64,000 nucleotides of DNA from Tachypleus tridentatus (GCF_004210375.1 NC_134829.1:31574034-31638033); one strand, 5' to 3'; numbered from the stretch's first letter, positions 13,021 to 24,560 are shown. Numbers and translations: made by a program. Notes: generated by a model not told the origin, from the letters alone.

Positions 13021-13703
13021 TGTTCACATGATACTGTGACTCCACATACATGAGGTATGTTTTATGATATATTGTTCACATGATACTGTGACTCCACATA
13101 CATGAGGTATGTTTTATGATATATTGTTCACATGATACTGTGACTCCACATACATGAGGTATGTTTTATGATATATTGTTCACATGATACTGTGACTCCA
13201 CATACATGAGGTATGTTTTATGATATATTGTTCACATGATACTGTGACTCCACATACATGAGGTATGTTTTATGATATATTGTTCACATGATACTGTGAC
13301 TCCACATACATGAGGTATGTTTTATGATATATTGTTCACATGATACTGTGACTCCACATACATGAGGTATGTTTTATGATATATTGTTCACATGATACTG
13401 TGACTCCACATACATGAGGTATGTTTTATGATATATTGTTCACATGATACTGTGACTCACATGATACTGTGATACATGAGGTATGTTTTATGATATATTG
13501 TTCACATGATACTGTGACTCCACATACATGAGGTATGTTTTATGATATATTGTTCACATGATACTGTGACTCCACATACATGAGGTATGTTTTATGATAT
13601 ATTGTTCACATGATACTGTGACTCCACATACATGAGGTATGTTTTATGATATATTGTTCACATGATACTGTGACTCCACATACATGAGGTATGTTTTATG
13701 ATA
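13021..13703. repeat. 52-bp minisatellite, 13 copies, inside the hAT element
   Basis: The unit starts TGTTCACATGATACTGTGAC. Copies are nearly identical except for one irregular 63-bp unit at 13437-13499 that repeats an internal ACATGATACTGTGA piece. Each unit carries the short inverted pair CATAC/GTATG. Confidence 0.97.
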
Positions 13704-15425
13704 AAACATAAAGTGCTGGTGTCTATAACAATATAATGGTACTTATACCAGTTTCCAGTCATGTTTGACAATGTGGTATCATAGTTATGTTTAAGTGTTT
13801 ATAAATGCATCGTCGTGATGTTCTAGAAACTCATGTTTATGAATGATGGTCCTTCTGACTACTGATGGCCAGTAGAAAGACACAGAAAGTCACACTTTAC
13901 ACTAAACTTTGAACTTGACATTTTTCCTAAAATCATGACCACTAAAGTACGGACGTTGTTTATGACTGAGTGAGTTTTTTTTATGATGACTATGTGGTGA
14001 TCTTATGATGGTGGTGGTGATGTGACTGCATGATTTTTTTAATGCAGCTACATGGTGATGTTAAGACAGGGAGGATGATGATGTGACACATGGATATGTG
14101 TTAATGTTTAGTGTAGTAAACACCATTTCAGATTTACATTAACAACTTCAATACTACTCTATAATGAATTGGTACTAATGCTTATTGGGTTGGTCAAGTA
14201 ATCTTAGTTCCAGTAATTTTACAATGTCCAGTGTAGTAACATTGTATATTTAATATGTTGTTAATGGTTACTACTTAATAAATAGTGAAAACAATTATAA
14301 AAGCTATAGCGATACCATACTATATTCAATTAGTGTTAATGCAATGGCATTGCTAATTAATTATCTCTGCATGTCTGGGTTCATAATGTGATAACTCAAT
14401 GGGTATCTGATTGTTAAAAGTTTGAGAACCATTTCTCTGCAGCTTTTCTGTTGAAACAAATTTGTACTTATTTATTTACTGGATATATAGTTAATTTTAA
14501 CTTTGTCAGTGGTCTAGTTATTTGTGAGTAATGTTCAAAATTTTCTGCTTTTTAGGAGTCGTGTTTACACTTAAATTCCCCTCCCCCAAAATAATAATAA
14601 TCACAGACAGTTTGTTCAATTAACCTTTTTCAAGTTATAATAGTTCATGCTGTATACCTTTTGATTTTGAAATTTTGCAGGAAACATCGATATGAAACAT
14701 AATCACCCCAGTGGATTCCAAAAAAATTGAAAAAAGCAAGAGAACAGTAATCCTTATGTGTCTCACACTGATCAGATAGAAAATAATTATGATAAGATAC
14801 GTCCCTAATGAATGTGCCAAAGTTAAAGTAAAGGAATCATTCTTGGGTTTTTTCCCTACTGCTGGAAAGACTGCTGCTAAGACCACAGAAGATATCCTGA
14901 GAATCTGGAAAGAGATGGACTGGAAATAAATCTGTGCGGTGTTCAAGGATACGACAACGCTAAAACTAAAGCTGGGACTCATGGTTGTGTTCAGTCAAAG
15001 ATCAAAGATATTAAGCTCAAGGCTTTGTTTGTACCAGAGTGCACTCATCTGGAAGCATTTATTAACGTGTGACTTCTTTCTTGAAACCTTGGAGAAAGCC
15101 TATTTCTTCTTTTCAATTGCATTTCATCGATTGGAAATGTTGATGGAGAATGTAGACATGATAGTCAGAGGATTTTTCCAGACAAAATGGAGGTCTCATT
15201 ATGACGATGAAAACTCAATGAAGGCAAATTTTGAAAAGCTGACCTCAACTCTTGAAGTACTGTGCGATTCCAAAAAAACGTGGACACAAGAGGATAAGCT
15301 CAAATTCTGCTGTCTGCTGTATGTGATTTATCTTTCTTGAGTTACCTTTATTCCTGGTGTGAAGTCCTGGAAGAAATTAATCTTACACAAAAGTATTCGC
15401 AAACATTTGAATCAACCTTGAAGCT

Positions 15426-15560
15426 GTTGTTTTTTTTTTTTTTTTGAATTAAGCACAAAGCTACACAATGGGCTATCTGTGCTCTGCCCACCACGGGTAT
15501 CGAAACCCGGTTTTTAGCGTTGTAAGTCCGCAGACATACCGCTGAGCCACTGGAGGGCGT
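15426..15560 (-). mobile_element. SINE V nested in the hAT transposase
   Basis: A full copy on the minus strand with a poly-T edge (its A-rich tail). It is flanked by the direct repeat CTTGAAGCT (15417-15425 and 15561-15569), so it inserted after the transposon. Confidence 0.9.
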
Positions 15561-15687
15561 CTTGAAGCTCCAAGCTCTAAAACTAAAACTATTTCTTGAA
15601 AATCAGCGCAATGAAACTAAGGAGAGAACCATTCATTGTGTATCTACAACTTGTGAGAAAATGGAGAGTAAGGGTCCGAAAAATGAT

Positions 15688-15867
15688 GTCAGGAGAGATG
15701 GCGAAGGATGCTGGTCTTACATTGTCAGGAGAGATGGTAAAAGATGCTGGTCTCATATTGTTAGGAGAGATGGTAAAGAATGCTGGTCTTAGATTGTCAG
15801 GAGAGATGGTAAAGGATGCTGGTCTCATATTGTTAGGAGAGATAGTAAAGGATACTGGACTTACATT
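15688..15867 (+). repeat. 36-bp tandem repeat, 5 copies, inside the transposase pseudogene
   Basis: The unit starts GTCAGGAGAGATGG at 15688, 15724, 15760, 15796 and 15832. Because 36 is a multiple of three, the repeat keeps frame and encodes a 12-residue motif (SGEMVKDAGL...) in the 15596-16000 reading frame. Confidence 0.95.
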
Positions 15868-16539
15868 GTCAGAGGAAGTAAAAAGGGCTGTATCTGAATG
15901 TCTTGATTGCTTTCATCAAGAATTTGAGATTCGTACTAAGGTAAAGGATAACATTCTGTCAGTCTTCTTTATTATTCAGCCAAACACTTTGGTTGTTTAA
16001 CAGAAGAAGAACTTCGGATGTGTATTTCAAATTTGACTCAGATTTTTGATAAATACCAGTGTGAAAATTGGACAACTGTAGAAGCTGCCAAAATCAGCGT
16101 TGAAAGGGCGTAGAAATAGACAGCATTGCAGTTTCTGGAGTTTATTGTGAAATGTTTTTTTTTAATTCTCTGCCACGCTTGTTACTGTGTTTGAGATTCT
16201 TTTTAACTGTCAGTGTGTTATTGATTCATGTAAAAGAAGTTTTTCCAAACTGAAATTGATAAAAAATTTCTTTCGCTCGACCACGAGTCAGACAAGATTG
16301 ACAAATCTGGCTTCACTTTCAATTGAATATGGATATACAAAAAAAAGGTGAATTTTGATGACAACACTCATCAACTTGCAAAAATTAAGGTTCAAAACCA
16401 GAGACTATGAATCCTTTTTATTTACCTTTGAAAAACAGGCTGAGTTTTAAGACTGGATTTCCTGTGTTTTTGAATACAATAAAAAGCAGTATTTCCTGTT
16501 ACTGAATTTTTATTATTTCCAACCTGCTTATGACAGTAT

Positions 16540-16612
16540 TGTAGTGTTTTTTTGTATTGTATTGTAGTGTTTGTTTGTATTGTATTGTAGTGTTTGAAAA
16601 GCTATTTGTAAA
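16540..16612. repeat. Short TTGTATTGTATTG-rich tandem repeat
   Basis: About three copies of a 25-30 bp unit containing TATTGTAGTGTTTG, near the right end of the hAT element. Confidence 0.8.
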
Positions 16613-16820
16613 CATAATGTATTTTTTTGTGTGTTTAATTTTTAAATTATTTATGGGGAGTACCAAAAAAAGAATGCATCCCGGGTGCCAAATACTTTAA
16701 GTACGCCCCAGAGTACAGAGAATTCGTTTTATGATTTATCTAGTAACTAGAAGTATAAATCAGTTACGTAACACAAGTATGTATAAACTTCATGAATATG
16801 TTTCTCCAAAGTGAAAGCTC

Positions 16821-17036
16821 GTAATTCTTAACCTGAATATGGTACGTAATTCTTAACCTGAATATGGTACGTAATTCTTAACCTGAATATGGTACGTAAT
16901 TCTTAACCTGAATATGGTACGTAATTCTTAACCTGAATATGGTACGTAATTCTTAACCTGAATATGGCACGTAATTCTTAACCTGAATATGGTACGTAAT
17001 TCTTAACCTGAATATGGTACGTAATTCTTAACCTGA
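16821..17036. repeat. 25-bp minisatellite, 9 copies
   Basis: GTAATTCTTAACCTGAATAT plus GGTAC, with one variant base. It begins about 100 bp right of the hAT end. Confidence 0.98.
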
Positions 17037-17164
17037 ACCATTTTTGCAATAAGCTTATTATTTAAGGCTGTTTTAATTATTGTATATTTATGTTATACGT
17101 TTGTTCTCAACTAAAAGATGATTCGAAGCAGACTAATATTTTAAGGTTTATTGTTTCGTTTGTT

Positions 17165-17285
17165 TGTTTTTTTATATTAAGCACAAAGCTACACAATGGG
17201 CTATTTGCACTCTGCCCACCACGGGTATCGAAATCCGATTTCTAGCAGTGCGAGTCTGCAAATACGCCGCTGTGCCTTTGGAGAA
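17165..17285 (-). mobile_element. SINE V, source of the adjoining minisatellite
   Basis: A complete minus-strand copy whose tRNA-like head runs directly into the 44-bp array starting at 17266. Confidence 0.9.
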
Positions 17286-17661
17286 GAGTTAATGTTGAAC
17301 ATCAGCCATGCCGCTGTGCCTTTGGAGGAGAGTTAATGTTGAACATCAGCCATACCGCTGTGCCTCTGGAGGAGAGTTAATGTTGAACATCAGCCATGCC
17401 GCTGTGCCTCTGGAGGAGAGTTAATGTTGAACATCAGCCATGCCGCTGTGCCTCTGGAGGAAAGTTAATGTTGAACATCAGCCATACTGCTGTGCCTCTG
17501 GAGGAGAGTTAATGTTGAACATCAGCCATACCGCTGTGCCTCTGGAGGAGAGTTAATGTTGAGCATCAGCCATGCCGCTGTGCCTCTGGAGGAAAGTTAA
17601 TGTTGAACATCAGCCATGCCGCTGTGCCTCTGGAGGAGAGTTAATGTTGAACATCAGCCAT
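17266..17661. repeat. 44-bp minisatellite built from a SINE V head, 9 copies
   Basis: The unit starts GCCGCTGTGCCTCTGGAGGA, the reverse complement of the SINE V 5' end, followed by about 20 bp of flanking sequence (GTTAATGTTGAACATCAGC). Each copy therefore repeats the SINE/host junction. Confidence 0.97.
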
Positions 17662-19310
17662 AGTGATAATACCAACAATAATAGGTTAACTATTCTTTTA
17701 GGTTAATTTTCACTTCAGAACTCAGTGGCTGCATTTAGTCATTATTCAGGTATAAACACCTGTTAATAAACATTTATAAAGATTTATTGTCCATATCACT
17801 GTAGCTGCCATTTTGTTTAATCATCGAGTGACCACTATGTCATAATGATAGTCCTTAATTGGCAGTTGAAGATGGTTACTGTTTTCTTTAACTCAGAAGA
17901 ACGTTTTACTAACAAAAGACATTGATGTAGTTTTATATGAATGTATTGCATCTTAATCAGAAAACAGAAACATTCAGTTAATTTGGATGATTTATTTTAG
18001 GTATGAACTTTCTAAAAACAGTCGTTTGTGTTTTAATTATCTCACTTGAATAAGTCTTCACACTGTGTGGTATTCTCACAGTGTTAGGGAAGTAACATTA
18101 CTGTTGTTAATAGCTCACTTGAATAAGTCTTCACACTGTGTGGTATTCTCACAGTGTTAGGGAAGTAACATTACTGTTGTTAATAGCTACTAAAATTAGA
18201 AGAGATAGTTGGATGGTGACGTTTATGTTGATTCCACTTCGTTTGAGTAGATGACAAAATGGACGATTTTTCTTGGCTGGTGGTTGAGCTCTTCAAACTG
18301 CTCTCTAGTTGCTGAGTATTACATGCTGGCTTAACTATTTGTAGTTTGGGAGGTAGCAGTGATATTTACTGAGAGATGTCTCAGATACCAATCATCCCCC
18401 AGGCCCATGGTGGCTCTGCTTTAAATATGTACTTAATTATTTTTAATGAGGGGTTATACCCATTATATGTGAAATATTAATGAAGTCGTCAAATACGACT
18501 GCATGTATTAGATCTATTAAAGGCTATCGTTCTATCCGATTGAATTTCATATGCGCGGTTGTCAAATACGATTACATCTACAAGGAACCGTCTTTAGTTT
18601 AACGAGATGTGCTGTGAGAGATCAAATGTCTCCGTTACTTTGAATTCAGTCGTAACCTCTACGACACGAGAGGGCAAGTGAACCTATTCTCCTAGTAATA
18701 CCACTTGTGTACCGATACAGTAACACCAGGCTTCTCTTGAATAATTATTTAAACCCTGCAGAACATTTGTAAAGTAATCATTACTACCCAGATAAAGTTA
18801 ATTGTGAAGTCATGTAAAACAGCTGCTACTACACGGACATTTACAGCAAGTTTGTACCGATTGGATATCGACCATTGTCATTGTCAACAGCCTACACAAT
18901 CAAATATAGCTAATTGTTAATTACTTACAGTGATTTTTATAATTTAAATGTGAGCTTCAATAGTGTAGAAACAAAGAGACCAACAAAAATTCTTAATTCA
19001 CGAACATAATCAACATATAAGGTTCTTAAATACAGATATATCTGTAATAGCTCGTCATGTCAAAGATGAGGACCAAAAGACAAACGGGAGTAATACTAAA
19101 CTAACGGTATATAAGTCCTACACGAGAAAAGTACAAAAAATTAAAGAAAGGCTTCTACAACATTTTTACTGAAAACACACTCAGTGATCTAAACAAGACC
19201 TGGATACTCCCGCTTAAAAATACTTAATAAGTTATTCTTCATAACAAAAAACCACTTGAAATAAAAATATATCTCACAATGGCTGGTATGAGTACTAACA
19301 CTTTTACTGA
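17662..19310. other. Unassigned apart from the 73-bp duplication
   Basis: No exon or known element. The motif TCAAATACGA recurs near 18488 and 18564. Confidence 0.55.
18041..18186. repeat. 73-bp perfect direct duplication
   Basis: CTCACTTGAATAAGTCTTCA... occurs at 18041 and 18114 without visible differences. Confidence 0.95.
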
Positions 19311-19356
19311 TAAGGAGAGAACAACGTTTCGACCTTCCTAGGTCATCTTTCGGTTA
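19311..19356 (-). ncRNA. Degenerate hammerhead-like Penelope block
   Basis: The minus strand has GACC..GGTC-GAAACGTTGTTC as in the better copies, but the core CTGANGA is changed to CGAAAGA. Probably a dead ribozyme remnant. Confidence 0.35.
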
Positions 19357-19379
19357 AGAAAGAGTTTGTTTGTTTGTTT

Positions 19380-19602
19380 TTTGGAATTTCGCACAAAGCT
19401 ACTCGAGGGCTATCTGTGCTAGCCGTCCCTAATTTAGCAGTGTAAGACTAGAGGGAAGGCAGCTAGTCATCACCACCCACTGCCAACTCTTGGGAGTGAC
19501 TGTCACATTATAACGCTCCCACGGCTGGGAGGGCGAGCATGTTTGGTGCGACGCGGGCGCGAACCTCGGATTACGAGTCGCGCGCCTTACGCACTTGGCC
19601 AC
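19380..19602 (-). mobile_element. SINE T (GCGCGCC/CCCAGCC subfamily) with internal deletion
   Basis: CTGGGAGGGCGAGCATG and GCGCGAACC are diagnostic. About 30 bp around the ACGAATAGTGGG segment is missing. It lies between two hammerhead-like blocks. Confidence 0.88.
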
Positions 19603-19725
19603 GGTTAAGGAAGATAGAGAGTTTGAATGTGACCATTGACGGACACGTGTCTCACTCTTGTCCATAAGACAATTGTCCGTCAACGTTCATATTATCTATC
19701 AAACAGAGGTTTAAATGTATCTCAG

Positions 19726-19771
19726 GAGAGAACAACGTTTCGATCTTCCTGGGTTATCTTCAGTTTCTTAA
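19726..19771 (-). ncRNA. Hammerhead-like Penelope block
   Basis: The minus strand has CTGAAGA, a weakened stem-II region, then GAAACGTTGTTC. On its lower-coordinate side in RNA sense it is flanked by the shared GAGATACATTTT...AAGTGGGTTTCTCGTCA sequence (19778-19815) also seen at 57050-57085. Confidence 0.4.
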
Positions 19772-20047
19772 CCGTTCTGAGATACATTTTGATTTTAAGT
19801 GGGTTTCTCGTCATTGAGAGAAACAGAGGTTTAAGATATCAAACCGTTCTCTAAACGTGGTTATATTTACACTTTAAAAAGCGCCACCTTCTCCTTAAGT
19901 GCTCCTAAAATAATTATTTATCAGTTTAATTAAATATTTATTACCTTCTCATTGGATTTGTTTGTTGAGCAAGAAAATATTAAAATGCACAAATTTCACT
20001 TTCGATCCTGTTTCTACAACAATAACAATAGTAGTTTCTTTGTACCT

Positions 20048-20155
20048 GACCCCCACTGACAAAGTGCTAGAAAGCGGGTTTTGATACCCGTTGCGGGCAG
20101 AGCACAGATGGCCGTTTGTGTAGCTTTGTGCATAATAACAAAACAAACAAACAAA
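20048..20155 (+). mobile_element. SINE V with part of the head deleted
   Basis: GTGCTAGAAAGCGGGTTTTGATACCC, tail ending in AAACAAACAAACAAAAC. Confidence 0.85.
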
Positions 20156-20221
20156 ACGTTTGTATATTGTTTTATGATTTGGTATCGATATGATTGTTTC
20201 TTTGTTTGTCTTTGTTAACAA

Positions 20222-20325
20222 GAGTTATGCAATAATCTATCTGTGCTGTACCCACTACGGGGATCGAAAACCAATTTTTAACATTTTAAGCCCTTAGACT
20301 GCAGGGCTACTGGAATGAACTTACG
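20222..20325 (-). mobile_element. SINE V, diverged
   Basis: CAATAATCTATCTGTGCTGT...GGGATCGAAAACC on the minus strand, 65 bp from a plus-strand copy. Confidence 0.75.
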
Positions 20326-21044
20326 TTGAAAAAACAATTTAACAATTTCATATTTAAGGAAATAAACGGTCTACTCCTTATATAAGACGAATCTCAATTT
20401 TATAGAACTATTTGTATATGATAATACATAGGTATCCAGCCACACGAGCAACTCGTCGTTCCATGGCGACATGTAATTTTGTTTGCGACGAATTTTCTAC
20501 CGTCCAACAGTGTATTCGCACCAGAAAACATATCACAGAATGATATTTATATTGCGAAATTGTTACACATGTATGACTGGAAGATACGCAACGTTGCAAA
20601 GAAAGATGTATTAAATGTTGTTGATCGATTAAAAGAAAATAGCACAGCAAAACGGTTCGGGTAGAAACAAGCCCCGAAAGCGTACCCTAAGTCAATGGGA
20701 AGTATTGTCCTCACACGCACGTAAAGTGAAGTTACGAAAAGGAGCCTTCTAGTCCCTTTCCCCTATTCCCTTAAAACATCTTGTGATGAGGCTGGACGTA
20801 AAGTAACGGTGTCATTAACACGATAATAAACATAGCTGAAGTTTACAAAGGTTCACAAGCCACAAGTTCATAGAGTTATATAGCAATGCCTGGAAATCAA
20901 AAGCTGTATATAGCTGTGTAGTTGAAATCGCTGATCCAGTCTCATTAAACTGAAATCCACAGTGTTTGTGTGTGCCTATTGGATACATAGATATGATCTG
21001 GGAGAAACTTTTCTACAGTTTCCAGAAGTGGCTTCAGTGAGTGT
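20326..21044. other. Unassigned; weak transposase-like peptide
   Basis: The plus frame 20479-20664 ends with a helix-turn-helix-like stretch followed by basic residues, vaguely Tc1/mariner-like. Too weak to call. Confidence 0.3.
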
Positions 21045-21160
21045 GTGAGTTTTTCTTATGGCAAAGCCACTTCGAGCTATCTACAGTGTACACTGACAGG
21101 AATCGAACCCCTAATTTCAGCATTGTGAATTCAAAAAATCACCGCTGTCAAACTGGGAGA
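21045..21160 (-). mobile_element. SINE V2
   Basis: TTCTTATGGCAAAGCCAC, GGAATCGAACCCC and CACCGCTGTC on the minus strand match the 61.7-kb copy. The open frame at 21041-21238 is an artefact. Confidence 0.75.
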
Positions 21161-21239
21161 TTCATCAGTGTGGTTTCAAAGATAATAATGAACTTGGATA
21201 GATCGTGTTTATTATTGTTAAAGTGTAGCCGTCACTAGG

Positions 21240-21382
21240 TGTTCTGTGTTTAAGCAGGTTCGAGTCATGCTTCCTCCAATTTAGTTCATCTTCTCAGACG
21301 GCAACCATATACGACGAGAATGTTCTCACGATCCTCAGATTGTAAGCCAAGCGCCCTAACCATCAGGCTACAGTAGGGCCCT
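21240..21382 (-). mobile_element. SINE G head
   Basis: The minus strand gives GGGCCCTACTGTAGCCTGAT, GGTTAGGGCGCTTGGC and CAATCTGAGGATCGTGAG, tRNA-like but distinct from SINE T. Confidence 0.55.
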
Positions 21383-21667
21383 TCCCTCCCTTCCAACTGT
21401 TCACAAGTCCTCCTTCGTTGGACATCATCCGACATTACCATCACTTCCTTCATCTTGATTTCTTCTCAAGAAATCTTCCCTCGACTATTTCCTTCATCAG
21501 ACTATCCTCTCTCAACATGTGTCTAATTCAGATTTAATATGCGGTGCCTAGATGTAAATATCAGTTTTAACTAAAGTCACCAGATTCTTCAGGTATAAAG
21601 AGTGCACGTAATCTAAAAACTTGTTGTCAGTACCGTATTAAGAAGAAAAATAAAGTTCTTTGTTTGT

Positions 21668-21905
21668 TTATTTTTTAACTCTGTGCAAAGTTACTCCAGG
21701 ACTGTCTTCGCTATACACGCAATTTTGAAATGATAGACAACAGAGAAGGCAATTAGTCAACACAAGCCACCGCCAACTACTAGGCTACTCTATATTAATG
21801 AAATTGACCATAATTATAACACCCCGCGACCGAAAGAACGAGCATGTTCGGTGATAGGTTTTGAACCCGCGACCAACAAATTGCAAATCGAGTTAAACCA
21901 CATTA
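21668..21905 (-). mobile_element. SINE T, diverged
   Basis: All regions are recognisable, but roughly one base in five differs. Confidence 0.75.
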
Positions 21906-21969
21906 GGGTTAATATCAAATTTGATTATTTACTTTATTTTTTCGGTTAAAGAGTCTCTTCATATTTCAT

Positions 21970-22213
21970 GGGCCTGGCATGGCCTAGCGCGTTAAGGCGT
22001 GCGCTTCGTAATCTGAGGGTCGCGGGTTCGCGCCCGAGTCGCGCCAAACATGCTCGCCCTCCCAGCCGTGGTGGTGTTATAATGTGACGGTCAATCCCAC
22101 TATTCGTTGGTAAAAGAGTATCCCAAGAGTTGGCGGTGGGTGGTGATGACTAGCTGCCTTCCCTCTAGTCTTACACTGCTAGCACAGATAGCCCTCGAGT
22201 AGCGTGCGAAATT
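21970..22213 (+). mobile_element. SINE T (GCGCGCC/CCCAGCC subfamily)
   Basis: CGGGTTCGCGCCCGAG B-box region and CCCTCCCAGCCGTGG mark the second subfamily. The tail is shortened. Confidence 0.9.
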
Positions 22214-22565
22214 TATTTATGCGTAATTTTATATTTTTTACTATCTTTGACTTGTGTATATGTATGTATGTGAATAGTAGCATCTTTATACATTAGCTTC
22301 CCCCAAACACACACAAAAAAGCTGTGAGTTTTATTTTAATAGAAATACATTAAGCACAAAGAAATTCCACAGCATTATAGACGGTGATGCCTGTAATGTT
22401 TAAATTATAAGGCTTAAAAATCAAAGCACTGTTTTCTTGCTTTTAGGTTAATCTCTATTTATTTGTCTCGGCAGTAAACCCCTGGCTCGAATTCCGGGTT
22501 CAATACTCGTGTAATATTTAGCGGAGACAATATACTGTACAGCTTTGTGACTTAGTGGTGAGACT

Positions 22566-22662
22566 GCACAATGGGCTATCTGTGCTCTGTCCACTACGAG
22601 TATCGAAACACTTTTTCTAGCGTCGCGAATCCGCAGACATACCACTGTGCCATTGGGGAAGG
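22566..22662 (-). mobile_element. SINE V
   Basis: CACAATGGGCTATCTGTGCT to CAGACATACCACTGTGCCAT. A second partial plus-strand piece follows at about 22695-22765. Confidence 0.82.
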
Positions 22663-23185
22663 GGCTTATTACGTTATACATTCATTGTGTAACTTTATGA
22701 GTGACACAGGTTTTCATGCTTGCGGTGGACAAAACCGCCAATTGTGTAGCTTTCTACTTAAAAAACAAATAATATTTTTCTTGAAAATAATCAACTTTTT
22801 CTCAAACACAAATTCACAAATCTATTAATTTCCCGTTTTATGTAGCAGTCTTTCAACAAATAGTAAAGATGATTATAATTGAGAGGGCACGTATTACGAC
22901 TCGCAAGCTTAATATTATTTTCCAGCTGTGTAAAAGTTAATTAAATAGAGTTCAACTGTTTAGTCATTGCATCCGTCCTGTATGGACAAACTACGATATG
23001 TCCACTTATGGATAAATCCTAAGAGTCAACTAAATACATACATTCACTACAGGCCAAGCGTACAGGACTATATTTCCGACTGTTTATGCTTTGCGTCCCA
23101 TTGACGCTAAAATTTGTTTATAACATTTATTCCAAGGGTGTCCTGTAAACGTGACGACCAAATTATGTTATTGGAGCACATAAAA

Positions 23186-23932
23186 TTAGACCAGATTGTG
23201 AGTTTTGAGCTCTTAACTAGAAGACAAGATTAGACCAAGAGTTTGTGTCTTGTGATCTTCACCAGCAGACAAGTTTAGACCAGAGTGTTTGTTTTGTGAT
23301 CTGCACCAGCAGGCATGATTAGACCAGATTTTGTGTTTTGTGATCTGCACCAGCAGGCAAGATTAGACCAGAGTTTATGTTTTGTGATCTGCACCAGCAG
23401 GGAAGATAAGACCAGAGTTTGTGTTTTGTGATCTTCACCAGCAGGCAAGATTAGACCAGAGTTTGTGTTTTGTGATCTTCACCAGCAGGCATGATTAGAC
23501 CAAGAGTTTGTGTTTTGTGATCTTCACCAGCAGGCAAGATTATACCAGAGTTTATGTTTTGTGATCTTCACCAGCAGGCATGATTAGACCAGAGTTTATG
23601 TTTTGTGATCTTCACCAGCAGACAAGATTAGACCAGAGTTTATGTTTTGTGATCTTCACCAGCAGACAAGATTAGACCAGAGTTTATGTTTTGTGATCTT
23701 CACCAGCAGGCATGATTAGACCAGAGTTTATGTTTTGTGATCTTCACCAGCAGACAAGATTAGACCAGAGTTTATGTTTTGTGATCTTCACCAGCAGACA
23801 AGATTAGACCAGAGTTTATGTTTTGTGATCTTCACCAGCAGACAAGATTAGACTAAGAGTTTGTGTTTTGTGATCTGCACCAGCAGGCAAGATTAGACCA
23901 CAGTTTGTGTTTTGTGCCCTTCACTAGCTGTA
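23186..23932. repeat. 44-bp minisatellite, about 17 copies
   Basis: Units contain TGTTTTGTGATCTTCACCAG and GATTAGACCAGAGTTT. CTTCACC/CTGCACC and GACAAG/GGCATG variants alternate. Confidence 0.97.
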
Positions 23933-23974
23933 TTAATTCCTTCTAGTCTAGTAGTTCAGGTATCCCTCGCATAA

Positions 23975-24105
23975 ATCTCTCTCTCGGTATTTCAGCTTTA
24001 AGCTTAAGGATTTACCAGTAAAAATCCTGGGTTCGATTCTTCACCGTGGAGAAAGTAAAGATAGCCTATTTTGTAGCTTCGCTTTAAATAAACAAAACAT
24101 CGCTT
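23975..24105 (+). mobile_element. SINE V-like, diverged
   Basis: TCCTGGGTTCGATTCTTCACCG and AGATAGCCTATTTTGTAGCT are kept, directly after the 44-bp array. Confidence 0.6.
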
Positions 24106-24391
24106 GTGTAGCTTTGCGGGAGAATTATATAAAAAACGAAATTTTAATAACACTCACTTCTTTTAATATGAGAATTACATTTTAAAGTCATAAATAAACT
24201 TCTAGGGTTGAATTACAAAACACATTTCAGGTTCAGACTTTCATATTAAAATCAAATACTTTCCATTTGGGTTTAAATTTTTTAAGCTTATTAATAAGTA
24301 CTACAGAATGAGAAATAAAACATTATATCAAAATGTTTATATAGTTTTTACAAATAAGATGATAAACGTACAAACAAGAAACTTACATGTT

Positions 24392-24455
24392 TATTTGTTG
24401 TTAATCACAAAGCTACAGAACGGGCAGTCTGCGCTGGACCCACCGTGGGAAATGA
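24392..24455 (-). mobile_element. SINE V tail fragment
   Basis: AATCACAAAGCTACAGAACG to CCACCGTGGG only. Confidence 0.65.
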
Positions 24456-24560
24456 GTCCTGGCAGCAATTGTGTTTTCCAATGAACGATATACAAAAGTC
24501 TGTCACTCTGAGACATTGGAAACTCTTCAGTGATGTCGAGAAAACCCACTTGTAGAGAAA

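Larger units (their letters stand above)
14680..16340 (+). pseudogene. hAT transposase pseudogene (ZMYM1/TTF-finger-like)
   Basis: Pieces in shifting plus-strand frames match the order of a ZMYM-type hAT transposase. There is an N-terminal HPSG-type start near 14695, an ESFLGFF...GKTAA block near 14835-14880, the catalytic-core GYDNA motif near 14945, a FVP...H segment near 15025-15050, and the C-terminal dimerisation block RSFSKLKLIKN...RLTNLA near 16230-16320. Stop codons, frameshifts, a 36-bp tandem repeat (15688-15867) and a SINE (15426-15560) break it. It was once an enzyme for cut-and-paste transposition and is now non-functional. Open stretches such as 14939-15340 and 15596-16000 are remnants or shadows of it. 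Confidence 0.75.
12679..16711 (+). mobile_element. Decayed autonomous hAT DNA transposon (ZMYM/TTF type), about 4.0 kb
   Basis: The left end CAGCGGAGTACT and the right end AGTACGCCCCAG are imperfect inverted repeats (9 of 12). They are flanked by an 8-bp target duplication, AGTGTAGA (12671-12678) and AGTACAGA (16712-16719), 6 of 8 identical. GC-rich subterminal sequence of the kind this family carries (CGGTCTACTTCGGGTG near 12710, CCCGGGTGCCA near 16680) is present at both ends. Inside are a 52-bp minisatellite, a ruined transposase and a nested SINE V. The 8-bp duplication is the hAT hallmark. The many stops show it is an old, immobile copy. Confidence 0.8.

Noticed and set aside
19429-19683. 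84-codon minus-strand frame
   Set aside because: Mostly translation of an antisense SINE T copy.
20479-20664. Tc1/mariner-like transposase fragment
   Set aside because: Only a vague helix-turn-helix impression; no DDE motif or inverted repeats nearby.
23186-23932. CRISPR-like array of regularly spaced repeats
   Set aside because: Whole units are repeated with no unique spacers, and the DNA is plainly eukaryotic.
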